Of a DNA stretch of 64,000 nucleotides, positions 28,914 through 38,574 are shown in pieces. The DNA lies in NCBI GenBank assembly GCA_024761205.1, contig JAMASS010000022.1, forward strand, positions 1-64,000. The letters run 5' to 3'. The notes under the pieces are model-generated. The model did not search any database and was not told the origin of the DNA. It was given only the letters and a program-made list of their open reading frames with translations. Numbering within the stretch: the stretch's first letter is position 1; every line of letters starts with the position of its first letter. The position numbers were made by a program, and so were the translations under genes. Source of the DNA: Limisphaerales bacterium. GTDB taxonomy: Bacteria > Verrucomicrobiota > Verrucomicrobiia > Limisphaerales > AAA164-E04.

Positions 28914-30761
28914 GAAGCCTCAAATATCGAAACCGTAATCAATTTCGATCAGGCTGCGGGAAACGTTGGCAACTTTAACGGTAACAACGGCGCCCCGGAT
29001 GATAACATCCCGCAAATTCCGGGCTTCGAAGATAGCACCGAAGGGATTGTCGCCGAGTTCCTTACCTTCCTCGAATTGAGCGAAGGCTTCCATACCTTGG
29101 GTGTGAACAGCGACGACGGCTTCGTCGTCTCGACCGGCCCCTCACTGAAAGATCATGAGTCCGTCGTCTTGGGCTCGTACGAAGGGGCACGTGGCGCAGC
29201 GGATACCTTGTTCGATATCCTGGTTGAAGAGGACGGCATTTACCCGATCCGATTGCTCTGGTACCAAGGCGGCGGCGGCGCCAACGTCGAATTTTTCTCA
29301 GTAACCGACGATGGCGAAAAGGTCCTCATCAATGACCCCAGCCATGCCGAGGCCATCAAGGCCTACCGCACCGGCACCACGCGACCATTCATCAGCGCCT
29401 TCTCTCCTCAAGGAAGGACCCTGACGGATACCCTCGAATACACCGTGAACAACGCCGACATCAATGTCGTCGAGAGCTCGATTCAGCTAACTTTGGACGG
29501 AACAGATGTCACCCCTGAAGTCACCTCGAACGGCGGGGTTATCACGGTAAATTACACCAACCCCGATGGGTTTTTCCTTGCCGGAGATCATCTCGCGATT
29601 CTAACCTACGACGAATCGAGCGATCCTGTCGTCACCCGAACTTTCCGAAATGAGTTCAGCATAGCAAACGGACAAAGCACCGTCCTCCTCGACAACCCAT
29701 TCCTCTATTGGCGCCTGGGCGAAACTGAAGGAGACTCAGCGAACAACGAGATCAGTTCCGCCCATACCGGTGGTTACACCAACAACCCCGGACTAGGCGC
29801 CGAGCGCCTTGTCGTCGGGGATAGCTCTTCAGCGGTGCTGTTTGACGCATCGCAGCAGCACTGGATTGCGCTTGCTAACCACGCTGACATTAACGATCAA
29901 GCGGTGAACAGCGGATGGACCGAGAAAACGGTGGAATTCTGGTTTAAGGCACGAAATCTTCCGAATTCAGATCCAGTCCTCGAAGGCCAACCAATCTCGC
30001 AACGCCAAGTCATCTACGAACAAGGCGGAGCCACGCGCGGTGTCAACGTCTACCTCGTTGGCACGCAAGATGGACCGAATCCGACAGAAGCTGAACTCTG
30101 GTTCAATATCTTGAACCGAGCCGAGACCGCTTGGGGTGGAACCGTTCCGTTCAACGAAGATCAAGGCCTTTCGCCCAACGATGAAGCCATCGCCGTTGGC
30201 ACCGCGATTCAGGCCAACACCCTGTATCATGCCGTGTTAGTCTTTCAAGGGGACGCGGAAGACGGCGGACTTGAAGGCGGGATTACCGGCTATCTCAACG
30301 GAGAACCGTTTGGTGAAGCCACTGGGGCGCATATCTTGTTCGACCACACCGACGGTATCGCCATTGGCCGTCGCAACAGTGAGGTCTCGTTCCATGACAT
30401 GATCATTAACGCGGGTGGCGCGCCGGACATCTTCAACTCTTCCGAGCAATTCTACTACGACGGCTGGCTCGACGAGTTCGCCCTGTATAACGTCGCCTTG
30501 ACCGCCGAACAGGTGAAAGCGCACTACGACGCCGGCCTAGTCGAAGTACCCGCGGACATAGTTGAACCACCGACGCCGCCAATCAGCGGTGGTGGGATGA
30601 TCTTGATCATCCGAGACACGAGTGACATCATCAGCATCATCTACAGCGGCACGCTCAAGAGCGCTGCTACCATTGATGGTCCCTTCGAGGCTATTGCCGG
30701 CGCAATCTCACCGTTTATCGTGGCTTCGGATCAGGAATCTCGCTTCTACATCGCGGACTAA
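28914..30761 (+). pseudogene. 5'-truncated LamG surface protein, in frame behind the DUF3500 stop
   Basis: Coding sequence continues without break from the DUF3500 TAG, in the same frame (ETVINFDQAAGNVGNF), for 615 codons. No start codon exists before conserved domain sequence; the first possible TTG, 29076, lies inside the domain. The first about 190 codons are a PA14-like part (FHTLGVNSDDGF, YQGGGGANVEFFS). Then follow an Ig-like part, a LamG domain (about 260-535; FWFKARNLP, WLDEFALYNVALTAEQV) and the C-terminal module ending SRFYIAD. The N-terminus and signal peptide are missing, so this is either a truncated remnant or expressed only by TAG readthrough as a fusion. It ends with a strong terminator. 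Family members are large secreted surface proteins. Confidence 0.75.
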
Positions 30762-30785
30762 CCAGCCGTTAACACTTAACCCTCG

Positions 30786-30818
30786 AAAGGCCGGGCAAAT
30801 TCCCCGGCCTTTTATTTT
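30786..30818 (+). terminator. Rho-independent terminator
   Basis: A ten-base perfect stem (AAAGGCCGGG at 30786-30795 with CCCGGCCTTT at 30803-30812), seven-base loop and a T-rich tail (TTTTATTTTG). It lies 25 bases after the LamG stop and is the clearest terminator in the window. Confidence 0.92.
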
Positions 30819-30819
30819 G

Positions 30820-31289
30820 CCATGTGCCGGCAGACAGCTTAATCAAGGCTAAGATAAGCTCTGTTGGAGTTTCACTTCTCACAGGGTTAGCTGCTGAAGT
30901 GCTTCAACCAAAATGGCGAGGAATCAGTGCGCTCCAAATCCGAAGCCGCAGCGAAAAGGGATGCCCAGACATCAAGAGCACAGGTGGCAAACCATGCCCA
31001 CAGCCGGGGCTGCACTTTTGGGGTTATCCAGTGCCTTGGGACAGAGGGGGGAAGCCGGAGGCCTTGGGGAGGGCTTCCTCAATTCTCTCCCGCCATTCTT
31101 CCAATACTCCGGTTGCCCTAGGAGTAACGCCCGTCTGAGATGCGGACAGGGTTTGAGCCTCCGCTTGACGCTCAAGCGATCAACCTAATTCACTTCCACG
31201 GCTTCGCACCCACTCCATTGCCCGGCTGCTGCTTCTCGGAGGCCAACAGGCTGCCCTCCCAAACCGTACCGCCAGATGAAGAAACTCAT
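30820..31289. other. Degraded region, no gene assigned
   Basis: Between the terminator and the SNF2 remnant no open frame longer than about 100 codons has recognisable content. It probably contains the eroded 5' part of the helicase gene. Confidence 0.4.
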
Positions 31290-32258
31290 CGACTCAGATG
31301 AAGGCCTCTTGGGCGTCACTCCGGAAGAGCTATGAAAATGATCCTGAGATCCATCCACCTCGACGCGACATGCGGCTATCTCCGGAAATCACACCATGGT
31401 TAGAAAACCGACAACGCGCCGACGAAAGCAAGCACTCGCGCCATGCTTACGAACAAAAAGCGCAAAGTGGCGAATGGCTGGCCCACGAAACTACGATAAC
31501 CCTCTTTTGTCTCTGGACATTGTCACCCTAGACGAAGCCCAACGCATCAAAAATTAGAGAGCCAAAACAGCCCAAGCCCTCAAACGCCTCAAGAGTGGTA
31601 TTTCTACGACCTGGATGAACGAGGGCATCCCAAGGGATATCGCAACATCGATCGCCTTCACGAAAGAATCGCGCCCGACATGATCCGATGTCGCAAATCC
31701 GACGTTAAAACCGAACGGTCCGAGCGCGCGGATCACAACCGCCTTGTCGAAATGACCCAAGGTCAGTGGGATACCTATACAGAACACAAACTACTCCTGG
31801 CGAAGCCCTCAAGCGTCCCTAGTGCAAACAGGAAATCGAAATCCTCCAACTCAAGCTCGCGATAATGCGGATGATCTGCACGATCCAAACTACATTCTGG
31901 AACACCGGCAAAGTCCCGCAAAAGAAGCGCCGAGGCGAGATTAATGCCTTCAAAAACGATTTTGATTACCGACGGCGGTAGCACCGGACTCAATCTACAG
32001 GACGCCAGCATCGTTGTGAACTATGACCTCCCATGGATCCCTGCCAAGTTAGAGCAACGCAGCGCGCGCGCTTGGCGCAAGAATCAGCCCAACGCGGTCA
32101 CCGTCTACAAGTTTCATCCAACACCTTGGCTCACAAGCTCTCTCCGAAGCCAATCGACTCGGAGGAATCCGACCAAGCTAGAGATCATCGATCGAAGCAC
32201 CGCAGAAGTACTCAAGCGTCTGAAAGATGACGGTATCATCGCATCAACGCTCCGGTAA
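31290..32258 (+). pseudogene. Decayed SNF2-family helicase
   Basis: Fragments in several frames follow the order of an SNF2 ATPase. Around 31495-31600 reads YDNPLLSLDIVTLDEAQRIKN, with the DEAQ box, then a TAG in place of a Trp codon, and TAQALKRLKS. Around 31665-31790 reads IAPDMIRCRKSDVKTE and DHNRLVEMTQGQWDTYTEHK. Around 31835-31870 comes CKQEIEILQLKLAIMRMIC. From 31944 one open frame carries the second lobe: SKTILITDGGSTGLNLQ, VVNYDLPWIPAKLEQRSARA and WRKNQPNAVTVYKF, ending at 32258. The first Walker A lobe is missing or unrecognisable. It differs from the intact SNF2 gene at 13 kb (DLPWIPAKLEQR versus DPWWNPAIEDQ), so it is a second lineage rather than a recent copy. The 5' limit is approximate. 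Confidence 0.82.
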
Positions 32259-32743
32259 TTTCGCCCTCTGGTTCCTCAACCAACAAACGCTGGATGTTCA
32301 CTAGTAGACGTCCTGGAGGTTTTCCGGTCATTCGCGCAACCCGTCGTCCGCAGACAAAGTCTACTGAGCCGCTACGCCCACGTGACAATAAAATAGCGAC
32401 TACATCAATCTGCAAGAACTCACAGAGCTATTTTTCCCTTGTGCCCCGCCAAGATTTCCGACAATCCTTCAATCTGGAGGCTATCCGCAACGGCATTTAC
32501 TCATGTGTTTTGGCGTCGCGATACTCATCCTTCGAGGACGGGGCCTGTACGAGGCTCCGCAGGTAAAGATCGAATTCCACTCGAAACACTTTCCCGCACT
32601 CGAAGCCGATCACGCGGTGACTTGAGGCGGCGAATGAGAGTTCTGCTCGCGAAACGCCCTGTCTCGCCAGAGAATGAACAATCCGGGAGGCGAGCATCAA
32701 GCAACCGCCGCTCCGGCAAAGGCAAAATCCTGCAGACTGCCTC
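32259..32743. other. Degraded region, unassigned remnants
   Basis: About 485 bases without an intact gene. Short protein-like pieces in the plus direction (for example VDVLEVFRSFAQPVVRRQSL near 32300, and YINLQELTELFFP near 32400) are broken by stops and suggest another eroded gene that I cannot name. Confidence 0.35.
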
Positions 32744-34591
32744 CTATTCGGCCATATAAAAATGCGCCCCTGATTGTGGCGTAACGATAAATGGAGAGGT
32801 TACACGAGGAACCTTCGTGAATGGCCTATCGATGGTGGGCGTGCCCTTCAGCGTTCCCGTGTATTCGATAACCAAGGTTCCGTCAGCGCCCCGCCGAATC
32901 GATGTCACACCATTTTGCCCGTTAGGGACAATCGGCGGGGCCAGCGCCCCTGTTGGTAAGGAATACGCGTAGATCATCGCGTCCGCTCGATCAGAAACCC
33001 ACAAGGTCGTGCCATCCGACCAAAGCCCCGCAGGGCTAAGGTTTCCGGCCGAAAAGAGATCATTCATATCATTCACCACATCGCGGCTCTTCGCGGAAAA
33101 ATTGTACGCATAGAGCTTATTATCCTCCCAATCTCCCACCCAAAGTGTCGTCCCATTCGACCACAACCCGCGCACCCGTTGATTCCCAGTAGCTCCAAGA
33201 TCTCGAAAATCTTTCGCCTCATCGTGATTCCCGGTCGCAAGATTGTAGGCATAGATTCGAGCGTCCTGTGAATCCGCCACCCACATCGTTTCGCTGTCCG
33301 ACCACAATCCGGAGGGATGGCGATTCCCAGCACCAAACAAAGAATCAATCTCTTTGCCTGCATCGCGGGTCTTTGTCACTAAATCGTAAGCGAACAATCT
33401 GGCCGTGTGCCAGTCCGCAACCCACATTGTCGTACCATCAGACCACAAACCGGCCGGGTCAAAAGTTTGCTCACCAGCCAAGACGTTGAAATCAATATCG
33501 CTCTCCTTTACACGATCCTTCGATACCAAGTCGTAAGCATATAGCATCCGATCCTCATTGTCAGCCACCCACAACGTCGGGCCGTCCGACCAGATATCGC
33601 TTGGATGCACATTCCCGGCCGTTGCCAGCGTTCTGATGTCTTCCGCAGGTTTCCGGCGGCAATCACTTGAGGCAAAAGGTGATGCTGTGAGGACGGGTAA
33701 CTCGTATACAAAGACCTTTGAAACGCTACGGTCAGAGACCCACAACGTGTTCCCGTTCGACCAAATTCCGTTCGGGTTCAAATTTCCCGCCTCACGCAGT
33801 GATTGATAGTCAATGTCTCGGGCGCCGTCCCGAACGCCCGTGGCCAAGTCATAGGCAAAGAGTTTGCCATTCACCCACCCACCCCAAGGAGTCCAGCGTC
33901 CGGTGTCAGCCACCCACAATGTCGTGCCATTCGACCACAAATCGCGGGGCGTTATGTTGCCGGCCTCAGCCAAGGTCTCAATATCCCTTGCGGGAAGATA
34001 GCTCTTGGTTGCCAGATCGTAGGCGTAAATCTTGTCGTCGCCATCGTCGGCCACCCACACCGTCGTGCCATCGGACCAAACACCCGTCGGGCTTTTATTG
34101 CCCGCCGCTATCAAGGAGTCAAAGTCTTGGGCCGGAAGACGAGCCATCGTCGCCACTTCATAGGCGTAGATCTTGTCGTTAAACTCATCCGTGACCCACA
34201 TGGTCACTCCATCAGACCAAAGCCCTCGAGCACTTCGATTATTAGCCAGTCCGAGAGTGTTGTAATCCTTTTCCCTATCCCTCAAACTAGTCCCCAAATT
34301 GTAAGCGAAGAGTTTGGAAAACAACCAATCGACCACCCACATAGTGCTGCCATCGGACCAAAGCCCCACCGCATTGCCATTCCATTCGGCCCCAGCCAGG
34401 TAATAGGAGAAACGCAGTCGCGCAGTGTTCTCGCCGAGCGGTCTACCATCCCAAGCTTCGACATTGGCGATGTTCGAAGCTAGTTCAGCGGCCTGTGCGC
34501 GTTCGATCGGCAAGCGCAGGGTCACAGTCATCGCAATGAATAGAAGCAGCGATACTTTCTTATTAGAATACCTCAAAATCAATCTATCCAT
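32744..34591 (-). CDS. Secreted protein with ten WSDG repeats
   Basis: An exported protein of 615 residues. The signal peptide is about 1-34 (VSLLLFIAMTVTLRL). Then ten tandem repeats of about 50 residues follow, each with the core GLWSDGTTMWVAD, a spacer and KIYAYDLAT, then a linker such as ARDIETLAEAGN. The repeat suggests beta-propeller or solenoid blades. One repeat has a Trp/Gly-rich insert (GRWTPWGGWVNG). The protein ends in the module common to this window (TLVIEYTGTLK...SPFIV...FYMAE). Such WSDG repeats occur in large surface proteins of marine bacteria. It is probably a surface-exposed or secreted binding protein; the ligand is unknown. Confidence 0.85.
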   Translation of the reverse strand: MDRLILRYSNKKVSLLLFIAMTVTLRLPIERAQAAELASNIANVEAWDGRPLGENTARLRFSYYLAGAEWNGNAVGLWSDGSTMWVVDWLFSKLFAYNLGTSLRDREKDYNTLGLANNRSARGLWSDGVTMWVTDEFNDKIYAYEVATMARLPAQDFDSLIAAGNKSPTGVWSDGTTVWVADDGDDKIYAYDLATKSYLPARDIETLAEAGNITPRDLWSNGTTLWVADTGRWTPWGGWVNGKLFAYDLATGVRDGARDIDYQSLREAGNLNPNGIWSNGNTLWVSDRSVSKVFVYELPVLTASPFASSDCRRKPAEDIRTLATAGNVHPSDIWSDGPTLWVADNEDRMLYAYDLVSKDRVKESDIDFNVLAGEQTFDPAGLWSDGTTMWVADWHTARLFAYDLVTKTRDAGKEIDSLFGAGNRHPSGLWSDSETMWVADSQDARIYAYNLATGNHDEAKDFRDLGATGNQRVRGLWSNGTTLWVGDWEDNKLYAYNFSAKSRDVVNDMNDLFSAGNLSPAGLWSDGTTLWVSDRADAMIYAYSLPTGALAPPIVPNGQNGVTSIRRGADGTLVIEYTGTLKGTPTIDRPFTKVPRVTSPFIVTPQSGAHFYMAE

Positions 34592-34737
34592 TAGAATAAA
34601 ACAGTTTTCCCTTTCCTACCCTCAATCAACAACAAAACTTGCTGCGTCCCAATCTTACTCCGGAGCTCGGCCCAATTCTCAACCCAAGAACAAATCGCCC
34701 CCATCTAAGAGGTAGTTAGTCATCAGGGTATTTCAAT

Positions 34738-35784
34738 TTACTGAGCTTGGAAAACCCATTCCCAAAGGGCCTCATCCTGAAATCCAGTGAGCCCTACGAA
34801 TGGTGTGCTCAGACTCTCAAATTTCCGATCATTCTCAAACGCTCCAAGGATCTCGTCTGAAAGGTCCTCAAGAGGAATGCGATAAGCCTGAAGCAAGGCC
34901 GGAAACTCATCGGCCGCCAGACCCGCCATAATGTAACTGCCGGTCCGTGAGAAATGGGAGCGGTCATCACACTGATTACCGCAGACCGTGACAAACGTGG
35001 TCGCACTTTCTCCGTACCGTTTGTACAAGTCAGAACTCCGTTTGTTTAAATCAATGACTTGAACGCGTTCTTGGGCACTGAGCTCGAACATGCTCTCACG
35101 TCGCTTGGAGAGCTTGTTGATCAAGTTGCCGGCGTCGTCAAATATCCGGCGGGAGACTGGCGTGACCAGCATCGGTATCGCTCCGATCGCCCGGACCGAC
35201 GCCACGATCGCCCGAAGGTTGGTTTCGAAAACTTCTTCGGACAAACTATTGTCATCGTCAATGTGCCCAAATTGCATCATCACAACATGCGGCTTCACGA
35301 TTTCCACTTGCTTAATACTGTTGTTCTCAACAAAGCGCACCGTGTCGACACCCGGGCCCGCCTGATTCACAAAAACGACGTTCTCCTGAAAGAAGTCGCC
35401 CAATACTTGCCCCCAGCCATGAAACTGCTGCGATAGAAACGAAAGATCGGCAACAGTCGAGTCACCGATAATCACAATGCGGAGATCCGTCTCATTAATA
35501 TTGAAGTCCGGAACCAATTGCACGAAGCCATGAGAATCATTGGGGAATATCCAAGGGATAGAGTCCGAAGGCAGAAAAGTATCGCCGAACGGTTGCCAAG
35601 TGGACAGATCAGTCGAGAGGAGGCTCTTATAAGCACGCCCCGCCTCAACCGGAAACTTAAAGGAGACCCCGGACACGGCCTGAAACGTTGCCACCTGCGC
35701 CTTCCCTGTCCAACCACAACACAAAGCCAATCCGCAAAGCACCACAAATTTCCACTCTCCCCACTTTTGATTCAATTTCTGCAT
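34738..35784 (-). CDS. SGNH/GDSL esterase, rhamnogalacturonan acetylesterase-like
   Basis: A secreted SGNH hydrolase of 348 residues, third gene of the MBOAT operon. ATG at 35784 gives a signal peptide (FVVLCGLALCCGWTGKAQ); the longer frame from 35823 is less likely. Residues about 25-95 are the FYRL-type module (LSTDLSTWQPFG). The catalytic domain starts with block I LRIVIIGDSTVADLS (Ser nucleophile), Gly in HGWGQVL, block III MQFGHID (where GHND is usual), and block V DRSHFSRTGSYIMAGL (Asp and His). This set matches the CE12 rhamnogalacturonan acetylesterase group. Expected reaction: removal of acetyl from a polysaccharide. It starts 45 bases after the stop of the preceding SGNH gene. Its position beside an acyltransferase suggests editing or recycling of the same acyl groups. 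Confidence 0.85.
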   Translation of the reverse strand: MQKLNQKWGEWKFVVLCGLALCCGWTGKAQVATFQAVSGVSFKFPVEAGRAYKSLLSTDLSTWQPFGDTFLPSDSIPWIFPNDSHGFVQLVPDFNINETDLRIVIIGDSTVADLSFLSQQFHGWGQVLGDFFQENVVFVNQAGPGVDTVRFVENNSIKQVEIVKPHVVMMQFGHIDDDNSLSEEVFETNLRAIVASVRAIGAIPMLVTPVSRRIFDDAGNLINKLSKRRESMFELSAQERVQVIDLNKRSSDLYKRYGESATTFVTVCGNQCDDRSHFSRTGSYIMAGLAADEFPALLQAYRIPLEDLSDEILGAFENDRKFESLSTPFVGLTGFQDEALWEWVFQAQ

Positions 35785-35829
35785 AACATCGTTCGTAACA
35801 TTCTGCACCGCAAGCTCATCCAAAGAAAG

Positions 35830-36849
35830 TCACAACCCCAACGGTCCCTTGCCCCTGTCGACTTTATCATCCAAGATCAACTGCTCATATAACCGCTCCG
35901 TGAAAGCCCCTCTCGCCTCTGGCTTGAGATGCGTTTTCGTCGCGAATTGATCATCGGGCAGTGTCGGAGGCAGTCCACTTAGCGGTATCGCGCCCAAGAA
36001 CTTTTTGACCAATTCCGCAAGCACTTTTTGGTAGGTCCGCGAAAAATCTCCCTTCGGAAAGGACTCCGGCAGAGGGGTCAATCCAATGTAAAGTGCGGTT
36101 GTCGTGGGCACCGCATTCGCAAATACGAAAACGCCTCTTTCATGCGCTGCGGCGACACGGTAATCACTGCTCCCTTTCAAGTCGTCGGGTTTAAGAATCC
36201 TGGGATCCAAAACGGAACCGTTATGATTCTCCATGTAGCGATACATGTCCGTCGTAAAACCATACTTCTCACCAAACCGCCCATACAGCGGCCGCGGCAA
36301 CCGACCGATCAGCCTCCCCTCGACCAAGTGCACACCCAGCACCTTCCGAAGGTTTAATGCCTTATCCACACCATAAAAATGATCGTTCCCCGACAAATAG
36401 TGGTCGAGAGCAGCCAGGTGAGCGGGCGACGACGAATCTTTCCACACAAAGTCAGGGTGAACCAACATTACAACCTTGTGGGGAGGAGTCTCAGTTGCGG
36501 CCAAATGATTCTTTAGCAGGGTCGAGAAGGCTTCCAAATTCAGGTAACTCAATGTTCCCAGGTTCAACACCTCACCGCCCATTCGCTCAGCAAGCAACGG
36601 CGTATCGACATCCATCAAGCAGGACGAGTCCCCCAACAACAGTGCCGCCATCGGCGTTTCTTCCCGGCTTGCGTCGGCTTGCCGAATGATGACCGTCCGA
36701 TCGACATCCAACATAGGCCGAGGTGGAGGGAACATCCCCGCAGCCACCCCCAAGCGGACCAACCCACCCACCAACAAAGCCGCTACCAGTGGCAACCCGA
36801 CTGCCCGCAAGACCTCGGAAAACTGCAACTCATATTGGTGACTGTCCAT
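35830..36849 (-). CDS. Membrane-anchored SGNH-like (AlgJ/DltD-type) partner of MBOAT acyltransferase
   Basis: A protein of 339 residues with one N-terminal transmembrane segment (VGLPLVAALLVGGLVRLGVAAGM, written here as about residues 15-37). The extracytoplasmic part has an SGNH-like start (ALLLGDSSCLMDVDTPLLAE; Ser at about residue 74), a VMLVHPDFVWK strand and a C-terminal HLKPEARGAFTERL with the conserved His. This pattern matches AlgJ/AlgX/DltD-like proteins that transfer acyl groups outside the membrane, using the MBOAT protein as the channel. ATG at 36849 lies 13 bases after the MBOAT stop; the longer frame from 36918 would overlap it. The catalytic Asp-x-x-His pair is not fully evident, so the assignment rests on fold motif and context. 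Confidence 0.75.
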   Translation of the reverse strand: MDSHQYELQFSEVLRAVGLPLVAALLVGGLVRLGVAAGMFPPPRPMLDVDRTVIIRQADASREETPMAALLLGDSSCLMDVDTPLLAERMGGEVLNLGTLSYLNLEAFSTLLKNHLAATETPPHKVVMLVHPDFVWKDSSSPAHLAALDHYLSGNDHFYGVDKALNLRKVLGVHLVEGRLIGRLPRPLYGRFGEKYGFTTDMYRYMENHNGSVLDPRILKPDDLKGSSDYRVAAAHERGVFVFANAVPTTTALYIGLTPLPESFPKGDFSRTYQKVLAELVKKFLGAIPLSGLPPTLPDDQFATKTHLKPEARGAFTERLYEQLILDDKVDRGKGPLGL

Positions 36850-36862
36850 CGCCCGCTCCACT

Positions 36863-38248
36863 TCAAAACTGGAAATAGATAAAAGGGGTGCCCTTGGCCA
36901 CCCCAAAAACTGCGACACAATAGAGCATCACACTCTGCAGCGCATACCGCCAGACAGCCGGTAAACGAAGCGCCGGCATAAGATCCCCGCTCTTCTTCTG
37001 CCACAATTGCATCAGCACCAAAGGAACCAAAAATACCGACACATTAAGACCATAACTAGTGAACCAGTCCGGAAACTCCGGCAACCAGATATGGACGGTA
37101 TAATTTCGTATCTGCTCAAAAGACTGCGCCCGAAAAAGCATCCAACCATAAAAAACGACCGCCATCGTCACCATCCAACCCAAAAGCGCCCTCAGGGATC
37201 CTTCGGGCGAATAGTTCCGAAAAATTCCCAGCATCACGCCATGCCAGAGGCCCCAAAGAATGAAATTCCAGCCAGCTCCATGCCAAAGTCCAGCCAACAA
37301 CATCGTTAGGAGCAAGCTTAAAATGTTTCTGGCAGCTCCCCGCCGATTACCACCCAAGGGGATATACACGTAGTCCCGAAACCAGGTTGACAAACTAATA
37401 TGCCAGCGTCGCCAAAAATCACTCGGCGTTACCGCGAAGTACGGCAAATTAAAGTTGAGCATCAACTGAAAACCCAACATCGACGCCACGCCTCGGGCAA
37501 TGTCCGAATAGCCGGAAAAGTCACAATAGATTTGGACGCCAAAGGCCAGGGTTGCCAGCGCGATGACCGGCCCCTTGGCAGTCGGGTCCGTGTAGACCAT
37601 ATCCACAAGAGGCCCCATATTATCAGCGATCACGACCTTTTTAAACAACCCCCAAACGATCAACCAAACCCCCATCTCCGTGCCGCTGACGGTAATCCGT
37701 CGCGCTGACGTGAATTGCGGCAGTAAACTTGCCGCGCGCTCGATCGGCCCGGCCACGAGCTGAGGAAAAAAAGACACATACGCGAGAAAGGCAACAATAT
37801 CGCGCGTCGGTTTGACCCGACCGCGAAAGACATCAATGGTATAGCTAAGTCTCTGGAAGGTGTAAAATGAAATGCCCACCGGAAGAATCACATTCAGCAT
37901 GGGAACGTTCGCCTGGATTCCCAGAGCGCTGAGCCCCTGAAAGACGTTCTCCCAAAAGAAATCGAAATACTTGAAAAACCCCAAGACACCAAGATTGACC
38001 AGCAGGCTGAACGCTAACAACCGTCGCCGTTTCGCTCCCGTAGCGTTCTCCATGAGGGATCCGACAAAAAAATCCGCCACGCTGGGCAACAGGAGGAGCG
38101 ACAAGAACCGCCAGTCCCACCAACCGTAGAAAAAGTAACTAGCCGCAACAATCAAACGATTCCGATTTACCAAACTCCCTCGCACCAAGAAAAAGAGCAG
38201 CAGGAACCCCGTAAGAAACCAAAAGAACGCTGTGGAATTGAAATACAT
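36863..38248 (-). CDS. MBOAT-family membrane O-acyltransferase (AlgI-like)
   Basis: A polytopic membrane protein of 461 residues (ATG at 38248, MYFNSTAFFWFLTGF) with roughly ten membrane segments. Family hallmarks: SYFFYGWWDWRFL, FFKYFDFF, LPVGISFYTFQRLSYTIDV, FFPQLVAGPIERA, DFSGYSDIARG, FNLPYFAVTPSDFWRRWHIS and FRDYVYIPLGGNR. The active His region is LLAGLWHGAGWNFILWG. AlgI-like MBOATs move an acyl (usually acetyl) group from a cytoplasmic donor to an acceptor on the outside. It heads a three-gene operon with an AlgJ/DltD-like partner and an esterase. Divergent from the pseudopilin gene across about 325 bases. The acceptor polymer is unknown since no alginate or teichoic acid genes are nearby. 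Confidence 0.93.
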   Translation of the reverse strand: MYFNSTAFFWFLTGFLLLFFLVRGSLVNRNRLIVAASYFFYGWWDWRFLSLLLLPSVADFFVGSLMENATGAKRRRLLAFSLLVNLGVLGFFKYFDFFWENVFQGLSALGIQANVPMLNVILPVGISFYTFQRLSYTIDVFRGRVKPTRDIVAFLAYVSFFPQLVAGPIERAASLLPQFTSARRITVSGTEMGVWLIVWGLFKKVVIADNMGPLVDMVYTDPTAKGPVIALATLAFGVQIYCDFSGYSDIARGVASMLGFQLMLNFNLPYFAVTPSDFWRRWHISLSTWFRDYVYIPLGGNRRGAARNILSLLLTMLLAGLWHGAGWNFILWGLWHGVMLGIFRNYSPEGSLRALLGWMVTMAVVFYGWMLFRAQSFEQIRNYTVHIWLPEFPDWFTSYGLNVSVFLVPLVLMQLWQKKSGDLMPALRLPAVWRYALQSVMLYCVAVFGVAKGTPFIYFQF

Positions 38249-38532
38249 GAACTGTTCCTTATCCCAAAGCAACCGCCTTCGTCACGCTTGCCGCTCAAAG
38301 AACAAACGCCTGCTCACTCCCGGGAACATCGCACAGGATAGAGGATAAACCCAGAGGTGTCCATCCTATCCTTAAGCCGCTCCGGTGGGGCGAGAGTCTC
38401 TTGAGCCACCGTTCTCCACAGCACCGTGAAGGAGAACGGAACCCTAGTCACAAGCGACCGCCTGAACTAAGCACTTCCCTCATTTTGCCCGCTCCCTCAT
38501 CCCTGTGCCGCCAACCACACACTAACGGGCTA

Positions 38533-38560
38533 TTGACAAGCGCCCCCCATTAACTAACAT
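38533..38560 (+). promoter_or_regulatory. Candidate sigma-70-type promoter for the pseudopilin gene
   Basis: TTGACA at 38533-38538, a 16-base spacer and TAACAT at 38555-38560. This lies 14 bases before the GTG start at 38575, so the leader would be very short. The -35 box is a perfect consensus. Confidence 0.5.
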
Positions 38561-38574
38561 TTTTTCTCGGCACA

